From: Theocolax elegans
Taxonomy: Eukaryota > Arthropoda > Insecta > Hymenoptera > Cerocephalidae
DNA length: 64,000 nt
NCBI GenBank assembly: GCA_026168455.1
Contig: CM047428.1
Coordinates: forward strand, 16,649,313-16,713,312
Direction: 5' to 3'
The notes under the pieces were generated by a model. That model was given only the letters and a program-made list of their open reading frames with translations, did not search any database and had not been told where the DNA came from. The translations under genes and the position numbers were made by a program. Below are positions 22,641-36,244 of the stretch, piece after piece; the stretch's first letter is position 1; every line of letters begins with the position of its first letter.

Positions 22641-25087
22641 GAGAAAGAAAAGAATTTATGTACACAGACATACTGGTAAATTTTATTTATTTTATTTTTT
22701 TTTAACTTAAATTATTTAATCTTTGTGTATGTATATACACGTTACCTCTTGTAGGTAAACGCACAAATTGTTACTGTCACTCGATGTTAAATTTGTCAAA
22801 GTGATTAGATGTTTATTGATCGTTTGATAAAGATCTAGAATACTAGGTGGACATAGCGTTATTTAGTGAGATTGTTTAATCTGATAACAAGGTGAAGGTT
22901 TTCAACCAAGGAAATGAATTTGCGTATAACCTACATCGTCTAATAAATTATTGATTTCGTTTTTGCCTTGCATATAATGCTTTTTTTTCACTGGCAAAAC
23001 TGGAAAGATGTTTTTACTTAACAAGAAATATCTTTATTTATCCTGGTGTCTTTGATACAATTAAATATCTCACGTAGTAGGGAAAACCAATTACAAGCTA
23101 TTAAAAGTGTTTTTTTTTATTACTTATTATACTAAACTAAGGTTATTACATTTTTTAAATTTTAATTGACGAATAGTAGTTGGAATTACTTTGAAACTAC
23201 TGCGATTCGTTTTGAGTCATTTTGATCGAAAAAATCGCTTACATAACTGTCTGAAGGTGCTCGTAATATAACTATGTTTTTACAATAACGGGGAAAATAT
23301 AAACTTGTCGTACTAAAAATTGGTTTAAACCAAACTGAAATTAATAATGTTTTATTTTAATGTAATAAATAAATATGCGAATGTTAATAGACATAATGTA
23401 AATTAAATACATTGAGCTCGAATGCGCATAAAATATCAATTATATATCACTGCATTGATTACGCTTACAGTTTCGTTGAAAAATATGTGTTTAACATCCG
23501 GACGATTGCAAACACTGTTAATTTTTTTTTGGTAATAATCAGGGTGTCCGTTTAAATAAACCGTTTGAAACTGCATTTTCGTGAAAATTTATTGGAAATT
23601 AAAAATACTGTAGATAGATTCATTGGGATAACAAATAGTCTCGAAATAAATATTGAGAAGTAAACGTTGTGTTTAAGACCGTTTATGTGTTGTAGGGTTT
23701 TATTACTACAGAGTGGGTGAAATCGGAATGAGCTTTTGTTTCTGAATGTCAATTAACCTGTGAATGGTCTAAAAACATTGCACGGTCAAAGGTTCCCCTC
23801 TTTTCAAACGGGGATATAAGCTTTCTCCTCGATTCCTTCTTTCGTGCAAAGACCTTTAACCTGGTTTAATCAGCTTCGATCAGGGGACATTTTATATTCT
23901 ATAATTATGTATCACCTAGCGATAATAAGTAAAAAAAAATACATTCACCTCGGTTGCTCGGAAATATTCTACCTTGTGATAGATTTAAATTATTTAACTT
24001 TCACGTAAATGCTTATTTTACAGGAGATGTAAAACAGATTTACATTTTGAAATATTTTTTATTCAACTTTTTTAATAAAACAAATGTTGTTGGCTAACGT
24101 TGATCGATTTTCTTCCGTTACATTGTTATTATGTTAAAAATTTATAAAAACACATTTTTATACGTACTTAATATTGAATTCTTAAGCTCGATAAATTATA
24201 AAGCAGGCGTTGACACATTTTTCGATAATGTTTTGTTTATTTAATTAGTACAATATTTTTTTTATTATATAAAAGCTTTGTACGATTATTTTAACCACGC
24301 GTTTTATAAATTTTCGTGTTTTTATGGGCTTCACGAATACGTATAAATAATCAATATTCATAAGTTGACCTTTTTAATGTATTAAATTAAATAAATGAGA
24401 ATGAGCGTCATTAACATCAAAGTGTCTTTATAGCTGACCAATTCACAAAGGCGTAATAACGTTATCAAAAATTTTAATGCTCACGAATTATATTTAATAT
24501 ACTTATATAACGTACACCTTGAGCGATATTTTAAATAAAAATTTCTTAGTTTTAATACATTGGAAAATGAAAAATGTATACAATTGAAACTAATTAAATA
24601 AACATAAAACCGAAGAACTTGTGAAAGTTACGCGAGTTACATTTTGACACTCGACAACTACTTCGGTAACAAAGAGCGTATACAAAGCAATTATCAAGTC
24701 AAATTCCATCGGAACCTCAGAAATTTTGATAGATCGATCGCTCACGGAAGTCAGTTACCCCGTTGAAAATTACAAACCTAAGATCACGTACCTATAGACA
24801 AGTCGCACACACACACACTAAGTATACAGTGCATTCGCGTAATGATACTTTTTTCTTGCGTAATAAAAAAATAGAGGGGTTGGAGAGGGGGAAGAGGCTG
24901 AAAGTCAAAAATAAAAAAAAAGAAATATCGTCACAAGACGTTGGCTCGCGATAGGCCCGAGTTAACCTCGATTTCTCCCGGCATAGTGTACATATATGCA
25001 CGAAAAATCAATACGAACACATATACAAGAGTTAGTAACGTATGCGGGTGTATGCATTCGCGTGTTAGCTCCTCGAGAATAGCGAGG

Positions 25088-25090
<3 letters not shown>
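22641..25090. other. Intergenic, no gene seen
   Basis: AT-rich. A CAGGGTGTCC string at 23544 resembles the ends of some DNA transposons, but no matching opposite end was found. A somewhat GC-richer patch starts near 24700. Confidence 0.5.

Positions 25091-25138
<48 letters not shown>
25091..25138. repeat. (GA)n microsatellite
   Basis: A run of about 24 GA units on the plus strand. Tracts of this kind are common near insect promoters and can bind GAGA-type factors, but no gene start is recognised next to it. Confidence 0.9.
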
Positions 25139-25141
<3 letters not shown>

Positions 25142-28100
25142 GTGTGCCCAGGACGAGAAATATAATTATCGAGGTGAGCTCGATAACACGCTAGGAATTC
25201 TCGGACTTGCGGTTGAATGCGAGAAATGAAGGTAGGAGACTCCACAGGGAGTATTAAAGGCTATTTTTGTTGGATGGGTGGCGGTCTTAGATAGATATTA
25301 TAAAACCTGATGGAAAAATTGTGGAACGTACTTGAAACCCCACAAATTACTTTAATTTCTTCGAGTTGTTAGTTCACAGTAATAAAGTTTAGGTGCTACA
25401 TTGCTTTTTAATACTACCGAACGAAAGATACATTATAAAAACTTCTTACCTATTTATAGGTTATTTAAAAATATTCTAAAACAAGCAAAATGTATTAAAC
25501 AAAATATATTTTTGTTGCATGAAATTTGAATAAATTCAGTTTAAATCAGTATAGCGCGGTCATTAAGGATAACAACTCGATATTTATGATTCAAAACTTG
25601 CCTTGTAGGTTATTTAAAACGTTATTAAGTGAATTTTTTATTTTCGTAGCATTCTTATAAACTCATATTATTTTATCATAATGACAAAAGGAAATGTTTA
25701 ATTTATTAGTCTATCGGTGGTTACCACTTTATCGAGTGATAATTTTATTACTCCATTGAAACGTGTAGTAAAATACGCGGTTTCGGTTAATTTTCTAAAA
25801 ATCGGATATCGATTTAATTAATAATCATTGAATTACGTATGCAATTATGCGATACCAGATGTTGCATTGAATTAATTTTAAATCCAATGAATCGTACGTA
25901 TATAGATAAAAAATGCAATTAAACTGTTCCGCAAAATAAAAGAAAATATGGATTTGAAAAAGTCGTTCGGTTGTTACGTTAATGTACAACATCTGTAGTA
26001 GGAAAGTGTTATTAAAATGAAAAGTGAACCATCACTTTCACGTTCAATCTTAAAATCCGTTATTGCCTTTGCTTCGACAATGAAAAGAATACAAATATAA
26101 AATGAAATAATAGATATTTTAATGTAGACATAAAACGGTGAAATGAATAACCAATGTTGAATCCATGCATTCGAGAACCACCCAGATGAAAATGCAATTT
26201 CGCTATAAATTTTTACTAGCGGCATTTTACGAGGTTCCCAATGTAATTTTCGTCGTTATTTTTATATCAGAAATTCCTCTGGCGCATCCAATTGAATCCC
26301 AATGTGGAAGGTAGAAATCAAGTTGTATGTATACCTGTACCTTGTAACAACGTGATATAAACACCTATACGTGTAAAATCACTATTCAAAATTAAACAAT
26401 GAATTGCAAAAATAAGAGTTAATTCTCGATATATTTGAGAAATAAGAGCATTGAAAAATTAAAAGTATAATAAATATAGTATACGTCGAAAAGTCAGAGG
26501 TAAAAATCTGAGATAGCGAAAAACCGGAAGGAAACCAACGATTTCCCGCGTCTGAGTGCAATCGATAGAGTAAAAGAGACCGAGCGAAGGAGAAAGAATG
26601 ATAAAGTTCGAGGTCGTCTTAAACTATGTCTCTCTTTCTCTCTCGCTTTTCCTCTCTGTGTATGTGCCTTAAGTTTCCTTCGTCTCTTCGGCAAATCTAG
26701 TTACAAGTAGGAAGGATTCACCAAAACTTTTCTCTCCCTCTCTCTCTCTCTCTATTCTTTTTGCTCCTACGCTTGTTTCTCGACAGCACAGAAAATTATG
26801 GTCTTAATGGGACTGCGCAAGCGAATTATGGAAAATTCCTTTTCGTGTACATCGAGGGAACCTTCTTTTTCTTGGGAAATTGCTATTTAATAGTTAATAC
26901 GCTGAGTTCTTAAAATAGTGTAGATGCGTGGCTCTATCCCATATACTGAAATAGTTATCAAATAAATGGACACGACATTTTCACGTAGTCTCTATAATGC
27001 TTTTTAAGTGACCAAATGAATTCAGACGACATAAATATTATTATTTCTTCGTTGCACTTTTTCGCAAAGAGGTTCAATAATCAGCATTGCAATTCAAAAT
27101 TCGTTTTATAGTACCGACTAACATAGAATGCGAATTAATTTTTTTAATTTGTTGACCCGCGGTTCAATTTTGAAAATCTTTTAAAAAAATTAGGTCAGCT
27201 ATTTAATTTGGATCGTGAGAATCGCCTTTTCTTAATATATATATTAAATAATGAAACGCAGTAAAAGAACTTATAAAGCGTGTTAATAAATTATTGTTAC
27301 TACCGTTTTCAGGTATTAAAAGAGATTTACGACCGACTATGTTTTATGATAACTTGTAAAAGTATCAGTGATATAACTGCACCATTGCGAGTCAATTTGA
27401 ATTTATACACTAGATCAAACACCCAGTCATTATAATCTCATTTTTTTTACAAAAACGTGCTTATGACTATTATTGTAATCGAATATTGCTGTTATCGATC
27501 TAAATGACTAAGGCTACTTTAATGTAGATTGAAAAATTAGTTGTACATGATTCATTAGAATGTACTGATTTTTTCAAATATTTCATTTAAAATTTTAAGC
27601 AATTAATTATTATACGCAAATAAATATTTATAAGATTATTTATAGTATATACCATAAACGAAAAAAACTTATTAACGGTATTTAAATAAGCAAATGCACT
27701 TTTGCATGTTATTAAAAATAATTTTAAAAAAACGTACAATATTAATCGATTATCGATGATTAAAAAGCCTTATTAGATCCTATTGGCTTTTCGAGAAATA
27801 AATATTTTATTTATTTTATCAATCATTATTAAATAAATATTTAAGAAGATCTCACTCATTCCTTATAGTTAAAACTCAATTTACTTGGCGCAAACAGTAC
27901 TCATTGAAAGAATTACGTTATCTTCATTTTTCCAAAACAATGAGGAGAAAATCGAAGTTAAGTACATAAAAGCTGCTCAAACAGTCAAAATAATCCAGTC
28001 AAATCTAGACTAATCTAGTTCCTTTCAATCAGCGCAACATAATGAATTACTAACAGAACGATAAGCTTGAAATACTAATTACGAAAGTAAGTATAATGAT

Positions 28101-31100
28101 ATATTTAAAACAAGATTCTTCTTTAAAGTAGTAGTTCCTATTAAAATAACCGCCATATATAACTTTAATTTTATTTTAGTTTCTTTGATAAAACTAAAAC
28201 TAACAATAATTAAGAAACCAGAATAAATAAGTACAATTACATAGTTCTTAGATAATGAGAAAAAGTTTGTAGATAGGCGCAAGAAAAAAAAATGAAATTG
28301 ATTATGCATATTTAAAACACAATTCTATACAATTAGAACACGATGTAGAATTATAATGCAAATTGAATTAGCTTCTTTATTTATCGATTTTAGCATTTTC
28401 GAAACACTGCTCTTAATTCTTTTCTCACTTTTTCAGCTTCAAATTGAGCTGTTTATCGAATTAATACTATTAATTAGGAAAAATGCACACTCTTCTTTTT
28501 CACATAATTTATAGTATATTGAATTATCGTAGCTGAAAAATTACATTAGCATTATCACTAAGCACTTTGAAGTTGTAAATTAAAAATAAGATCGTAATCA
28601 TTCTCTATCGTACATTGTAATAAACACTAATTATTTCAACGTAAAAGAGATATTATCCTGTGCGAGTAAAATATTTTTCTAGACTATATTTTGTAAAATA
28701 ATCTAATTCTGCAACGGAAATGCAAAAAAAAATAGAGCGTCGATTACTCTTTCACGTTTAAACAATAACTCCGATCCGATACAACCCATTTAACCCGAGC
28801 GATATTTCATCTTCAGGAATTTAAAAAAACCGAGGCCAATAAATCAATTACGTCCCTTAAGCAAACCGAAAAAGGCGTCTCATCGGCTAGTATAACGAAA
28901 AAGGTACCTTCGAATTCGATTCGGGACATAGAGTTGCTCGACATTGAGTTATGAAGCTAAAGCGGACGTGCGAAAATACGTAACGTGGACCTCCTTGATG
29001 TAACGACGACCAAGTTCCTTTTTGCCTCGTATAAAATATATATATATATTTACACACACACACCCACACCGACTAAGGGATCGAATAATATACATCGAAC
29101 CGGTGAAAGGCGATGTCGCGACCTTCGACGGCTCTCCGATATTCCATCGCAATTTTCTGCTCCGAGTTTTATGGGCTCCTTTGCCGTGTATTATATGGTG
29201 TACTACTCGTCGCTGATAAAAAAAAATGTCTCTGCATTGTTATTGAGTTGTATTTAGTTATGTTTTGTTATCAATAGTTTGATATTATCATATCAGTTTG
29301 ATAAATTGATACATTTATCACAATTTCAATTCACTATCTTTCAAATGTTTGTATACATTTTGGTATCAATTTCAGTTTTAATTTTAACTATTTTTATTCA
29401 CATGAGAAATTACTATTGCTTATTATATTTTATTACTTGTGCTGTAGAAATATAACGCAAAGCACAAAAAATTAATTTTTACTTGAGCTGCTGCACTCGA
29501 CATATATTAGTATTTTTGATACCTTAAATTAATAACGAATTAAAACTTGACTAAGAAACATTAAATACTTTTAAAGTACCTCTTTATAAGAAAAAATACG
29601 ATTTTAATTACGAATCTTACTTACAAACGAAGGATTATTTGATCAGTAGTATTTCATTTATATTGCAGATAATATTAAGTCCACATTTTAAGTCATGAAA
29701 TAAATGAAAAATTTAAGAATGCTTTCGCAAGTATTATATTCCACCATTTTATAAAAAGCAAGTTATTTCAAAATCACAATGAATGCAATTAATACTCTAC
29801 TCATTTTTGTTATTAATTCATTTCAGAATAGAAAGAAATTAATTCAATTTTATAACTACATTTCAAGATAGTATTAACGTATTATATTTAAAATTAGAAA
29901 CTTTTTTCAAGAATTAATCACATTCAGTCAGCGCAATAATCAGATACTTTTTGTTTGACTGACATTTAAAAATGAGTAAGCTATTCATCTCAATTTTAAT
30001 TAATGAACTACTGATACTCTTACAAATGAATAATTCCCTAAAAAATATTTAAAAAATATAAGTAATTGTTTTCTTTTGTTTCAAGATTTAAATAATTAGA
30101 ATTTCTTAAAAGTAGAATGTTAAAATTGTATTTTAAATGAAAATAGTGTTTAGAAATCGTGTATTTCTTATGTGCAAAGAAAAAGGTATAATACAATATA
30201 GTATTAATGTAATCATAATATAAATTTTATTAAAATTTCTTTAAACTGAATTAAGTTGTATTATTATAGAAGATACGTCAATAAAACAATGGATCATTTA
30301 AAAGATGCATAAAGTAATATTTAACGTAGTCAAAACAAATAATAAAACATATATACTGTAATACAAGTAATACGCAATAAATTCAGAAAATATGTTAATC
30401 GTTAGCAAAATGTATTCGCGAAATCTCAAGGACTTTATGCAGAACCACTCGAATTTTTCGAAATAAAAAAAAAAATACGACCCGTTTCTACACCAGCGCA
30501 ATACACGGTAAAAAAAAACGTAGCGGCACGGTTAAACGACCAACCGGAAAAAGCGCTTTATGGAGAGCCTTGAAGAGTGATAAAACGTGATGACGATTAT
30601 TGGGGAGCCGAGCGCATAGTGCGTCGTTATCACTGCCATCGTATTTTGTGCACTCAAAGAAACACTACGTAATGCCGAGTATAAAAATTTGGTAAAAAAA
30701 AAAATTATTCTCTTTTTACAACGAATCAGATGCTTCAGTTTGGCATATATTTATGTAATATGCGCATGATTTAAAATGTTTAACGTGTTCATTTATTTAT
30801 ACATACGATTTAAGCTTTAGTATATATATACACCAAAACTGAAATATCTGGTTATTATATTAAAGGCAATAAAGACACATATTACATAATAAGCTCGGTA
30901 TTATCGTAGTTTATAAAATACTTTTCTTCACGATTCCTTACACACAAAACAATATTCTAAACACACATTTTTTATGTACGTACAATATCACACGCATGTT
31001 TATATTATTATATTAAAAATATGATGCTAATCGTTATTGTCGAGTAAAATATATATGACAAGTGGTACAGCAATATTTATAATTTTATTAATTTTGCATG

Positions 31101-32259
31101 ATGTATTAGCATGTGTGTAAATGTGAATGTGCATATACATATACTTGGCATGTGAGAAATCTAAGATTGTGGCGTGCGCATGAACCGTCACGCGGATCAC
31201 TCACCTATGGAAGTTCACTGCATCGTCTTTGAGTAAACGCGAGTTTTGACGTTGAGATTATCTTTGATTGAGATACTTCACTCATTTCGGTGGATACGTC
31301 CGATTATTAAATTTATTGTACAAAATGATAATTTGTTATACCTTCGTAATAAAACATGACATATTGTGAGTATTAAACGAATGGATGCGATTTTATTAAA
31401 TTACCTTTTTATGCACTTTTGTTTCGGTTTTTGGCATAAAGCCGGATGAATTCTCGCTTTCGGAGTTTGCACGAGTGTTAAAGTAAAAGGATTGTACACA
31501 TTTCAGTGTTTTGGTATATAAGCTGCTTTTCAAGTCTAATGTTTTATTAAGTAACGGGAAGCGCGCGTTAAGTTTGACTAAAGATTTATCTGAACATTTA
31601 CTTATTTTTATATTAACATCGTCAATACGTACGGGAATACGTATTGCATATAAAGTATACATTTTGAAGATTAAAATGATTATTTATCAATTTTCATAAA
31701 GTAAATTTCGAGTTTTTTTAAATAATACATCGCTGCCTGCATATTTAGCTTTACGATATTTATTTCAATTTATATCGAGCGTTATATTAATTAACCTCCT
31801 AAAATATTAATGTTGATTTAATGCTTCCGTATTTACCGATAACTCGCGCGTGCGTTATTACTCGCTAACCTATTAATAGTTAATTAAAATTAATATCTCA
31901 TAATAGGAAAATGGTAAAATATCATAATTGTAGTTCGAAAAAATTTTTAATAAATAACACTGCGTAGTTTAATCGATATGTCAATATAAGGTAATCACAA
32001 CGTCAATAAAGCTATAACAAAGTCGACGTACAACAACATGTCATCAATCAGGTCAAGTCACCATACACACGTAGAAGCATCAATAAACGAAAAAAAAAAA
32101 GAAATAACACGTACTCTCATTCCACGGCGCATCACATTATACGTATTGCCTATAGAAAAAAATCGGGCAAGCAGCTCTCACTTCACCTTTGCCAGTAGCG
32201 AAAAGAACCCCCCAACCAAAAGAATATATGAAAATTGAGTGAAAAAAACGTATACGACA
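25139..32259. other. Gene-poor upstream region
   Basis: About 7 kb of AT-rich DNA. I see no coding exon with both open frame and splice or start context. Slightly GC-richer islands at about 26500-26850 (with a CT tract at 26727-26752), 28980-29200 and 30490-30660 could be regulatory, judging only by composition. Confidence 0.5.
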
Positions 32260-32547
32260 CGCACACATATCTCTCACAGCTCTGTCTCTCTCTCTCTCTC
32301 TCTTCCTCGCTCTCTTCTGTCACACACTCTCACATGCACGCGGCTGTCAAAAAGTGAAAGCCTGACACGCACAGAGATACACAAAGCGTGAGCCACGCTC
32401 TCGCGACTCGGGCGCAGACTCGCCGGCGGCAGGTCGTCCCGGGAGGAGAACCGACCGGGCTGTGACGAGGGACGACGATTACGAGCTTGGAAGGATCGAC
32501 GGAGTTGGCGCCGTTCGGAGTTACGGAGGCGTCGTGACGCTGCGCCA
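32260..32547 (+). promoter_or_regulatory. GC-rich 5' UTR / promoter-proximal region of the plus-strand gene
   Basis: Composition shifts sharply from AT-rich to GC-rich just before the start codon. A CT microsatellite (32281-32303) is followed by about 220 bp rich in CpG. I cannot place the transcription start or a TATA box. The region leads straight into the first coding exon. Confidence 0.55.
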
Positions 32548-32768
32548 ATGCCCGCGGGTATAGGCGCCTCGTACAGGTCCCTAGGGGACCTGGGCGAGGA
32601 CGTCTACAAGAGTACGACCATCGTCGAACAGACTCAGACTACTGGACAATCCGTACTCGAATCGGTTAAAAAGGCCTTCAGCTTCGCTGCTCCCAAGGTC
32701 GATCTTGGAATACGGAAGAAGGATCCACTGATCGAAGACAAACGGGAAACAGTCTCCATTGTATCCAG
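32548..32768 (+). CDS. Coding exon 1 of an unrecognised multi-exon gene
   Basis: The ATG at 32548 has a good context (GCGCCAATGC) right after the GC-rich leader. The frame encodes 73 residues plus two bases, beginning MPAGIGASYRSLGDLGEDVY and containing KKAFSFAAPKVDLGIRKKD and a charged LIEDKRETVSIVS. Codon third positions are G/C-rich, unlike the surrounding AT-rich DNA. It ends at TCCAG|GTAATC, a donor; reading on meets a stop immediately. There is no signal peptide and no membrane segment, so this part is likely cytosolic. I do not recognise the protein. Together with exons 2 and 3 it gives a continuous ~130-residue acidic N-terminus. Confidence 0.85.
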
Positions 32769-35700
32769 GTAATCAACGTGATTTTTCCAAACTTTTCTTT
32801 AATCGATTCGCTCGCTTTCGGGGTACTTGGCTGGTACTTTTTACAGGTGGAGGTAATCTTCAATTATCTTATTACATTTTTTCTATATACAGTTCAGATT
32901 GTTTACCGGATGTTACCTTAAATGTGGCAAACTGCAAGTTATAAATATTTCATTACGATTCAAAGAGAATTTCACTTAAATTTTTATTTACGCGACATTT
33001 AGTCAATATTCGTTATTGATAATATTACAAAATATTAAATTAATAAATTAATTGGATTGAGACAACTGGATTATTAAGAGTATCGGTATCAGCTTGCGTA
33101 ATATTAAAATTATAGCTTGCTCGTAATCGAGGTAATATCTGAATAAACATCACAAATTATTCTGGGATATGTTTATTTTAAATCGAATCGAAGTATCAAT
33201 TAAAATTTGATTTGCCTTTACACGTTAAGTCCGATTAACAAGATTTTGATCGGCAACTATATAATATATGTATGTTGAATGTTTTAGTCAAATCAGATTT
33301 TATAAGAACTGATTCGATTTTCTAGAATCAAACTTTTTTGGTTGATTATTTACATTGTTTGAAAGGTATTTTTTGTGGGTTATGCGGTGCAGGTGTTTTT
33401 TTTTCCTCTCTGGATCTTGGTTACAACGATGCAACGTCGGATAAAGTAAAGAGAATATTTACGGTTTGGCCTGAATATCGACTGAATTCTAGATGCAGTC
33501 GGTTCGCGAATCGATAAGGAAAGGCTACTGCACTACTTATTGACTTTAATACTTTACTAAAAGTATAGAACCCTCGGATATCGATATTCCAGCTGCAGTT
33601 GTTCATTAAACATTTTTTTGACAAGCCGTGTAAATCAAGCTACCGAATTAAATACTATATATACTCTATTTGATGTGCCATTTCATATATACAATACGAA
33701 TCTAAGTTTTATTCTTGATAAAACAAGTATTTTGAACGAGAGAATTTTCGCTAAGTTGAATCAATGAACAAAGTTAACGATTCTTATTTGTATGAAAATA
33801 TATTTTCTACATTTAGAAATAAACGGATTAATCAAGTGAAGGGAAGTTCAAAAACTTAACAAATAAATTCTATGAAACTTTCGTAAGAGATTTTATATTT
33901 ATATTTATAAACTTATGAAAAATAAGTTGAATAATACTTTGAATTCTTTTTACAAGTTTACTCGCACTTTGAGATTCATAAAATATTATTACAGTGAAAA
34001 ATACTTTTCTAAAAGCCATTTTATGATTATTATCTTAAATTTTTTATGAAAGGTTACAATCCACTTAGGTAAAATAAAATTATGTTACATCAAATTTCGT
34101 CAACATCTACCTGTAAGACGCGAACCTTAAAATCGTGTTGCGGTAGAGAAAATAAATTCATAATTCAAACTCTAAGTAACTGATTATTGAAATTTGACGA
34201 TCGTTAAAACGCCTAACAACGTCACGTAAAGTCAAATATTAGATTGTAATAATCTCAAATTGTTAATCAAGTAATCATGAGAATAAGAATGTAGCATTTA
34301 GCATCACTAACGTAATAGATATTAAAGATTATGTTTTGAGGATGGGGCGAAGGGGAGAATAAAGAACGAGATTCCAACATTGTATCGTTGTAAAGCAAAG
34401 ATTCACATTTCGCTAAAGCAAAGATATTCGCGCTAAAATTGCTTTTCATTTGGTGGCGGATTGTTAAGGGACAGCTAGGAAATAAAGCGAATAAACTATG
34501 CGATTTTTCTTCGTTACATAAAAGTGTCCTTAGATATTTTCCTGGATAATGTTGACAAAGAACAGAACGAGCAGCTGGTGAGCGCTTTCATTCCGCAGTA
34601 GCCCCGATAAGCGTTCCTCCAGATAAAATGGTCCTCTTGAATATTGATAAAAATGTAAATCGCGCGGTCTTTCACTTTGTGAGTAGGATCAACCACGGAT
34701 GTGTTTCGGTTCTTTATCCACCTACCGTAGAAAATCATACTTAAATTCAGATTTTTCATTGTATAACGCCCAGTGAAAGAAAAATAGAATGCAGTATTGT
34801 TTTTTAAGGATTATGATGACTATACCTTTGAACAGTTGAATAAACATTCGGGAATTGTTTGGGGAAATATTTACTATTGTTAGAAATTTTATTCTACACA
34901 AAAAAATAAAGGTCATTCTTTGAATACTCGTGGTTTTCATCACACTTTATGGTGTAGTGACTCGAAGATAAATAAAAAATATGATGATACAATTTCATTA
35001 TACTTCAATTAAAGTGACAAATTTGTAGATATAATAAATAATATTTATTTCATATGTAAGTAAGCTATAGCAATATTTATCAATTGAAATGTAATTACGA
35101 AAATTTTTACAAAACTTTTTATATAGTAAGTAATTACCAGAAAATTTTGGAAAGTTTTAGCTAAATTGACTTCTTGAATAGCTACCAATTAAAGAATTAG
35201 TAAAATTATTTGTTGTGGTCTAAAAAACTAAAATAAATACATTAATTATTGGTTGTTGATGTTGCATTATTGGTAATACGTATACAACCTTCGTATAATC
35301 ACAGTACTATACAAATTCCATTTAAACGAAATCCCACCAACGTGTAACATGTTAATATCCACGGTTACACAAATCAAAGTTCCTATACCAGTCAATTCAT
35401 CCATTCAAATCAATCGGACAAATATCTATCTATTCACATCAACAACACAATACTGCATTCTGACTAGCTAGAATAAAAGGCTACTAAACGTTCAACACCT
35501 TACAAAACGTTTGCGTCCGATCGATTAGCCGATTTTGAAATCCCGTAGAAAATTGACGAGTTCGATTGTTTTTTTTTTAAATCTTCGAAGTATAAGCTAA
35601 TTGTTTTATTTTATTATTTAAGTACTTTGGTATTTCTAACTTATAGTCACCTCTGATTAAAACAAGAGTAAGAAATTCAAAATTCCTGTAGCGATTTTAT

Positions 35701-36127
35701 AAGTTTAAACTTTTAATTCATTTGGTTAACGAGTGTTTATCTTGATTACGCTGATTTCGTACAAAACTCGCGATAATAAATTCTATGGAAATTATTGAAA
35801 GTCAAATAAACTGAATTCCTTTGTGCAAACGAATTAAGTAAAGGAAATAAGCAGTGTTTGTGAAAAATCGTTTCTTTGAGAATAGAATACCAGGTATAAC
35901 CTATAAGTCTATAACACGCGCGAATCGAAGGATCGTGAAAAATAAGTAAACCAGAAAAAAAAGCTCTCCATGAACTCGTCAACGATTCTACCCAAAAGAA
36001 TAAGAAAAAAAAGAAAGTAAACGGGTTTTGAACTCTCTTTCGCGTATTTCATCCTTTGCCCACGGCGACGAATGAAACGGAAAGAAAAGTTAAAGAAAAG
36101 GGTCAACGGAAATTTCATTTGCGTCAG
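32769..36127 (+). other. Intron 1 (phase 2)
   Basis: Starts GTAATC and ends TTTGCGTCAG. AT-rich, with short chance frames on both strands and no recognised nested gene. Confidence 0.75.
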
Positions 36128-36244
36128 GCACGAACGCGCCGAGTTTCTAGAACCGGAAGCTGGGGGCCACGAGGAGGAGTATTATCGATCTCCCCCGCGT
36201 GGCCGGGAGGACGAAAAGCAGGCCGACGTAGCTGACGTGCCGAG
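36128..36244 (+). CDS. Coding exon 2 of the same gene
   Basis: 117 bp between a CAG acceptor and a consensus donor (CCGAG|GTAAGT). Joined to exon 1, the first base completes an Arg codon and the frame stays open for 38 codons: HERAEFLEPEAGGHEEEYYR, then SPPRGREDEKQADVADVP, leaving two bases. It is strongly acidic and low in hydrophobic residues, as expected of a disordered cytosolic tail. The exon is markedly GC-rich compared with the introns. Confidence 0.85.

Noticed and set aside
23544..23553. CAGGGTGTCC (and CAGGGTGTCT at 51661) as transposon ends
   Set aside because: No inverted partner was found within several kb of either site.
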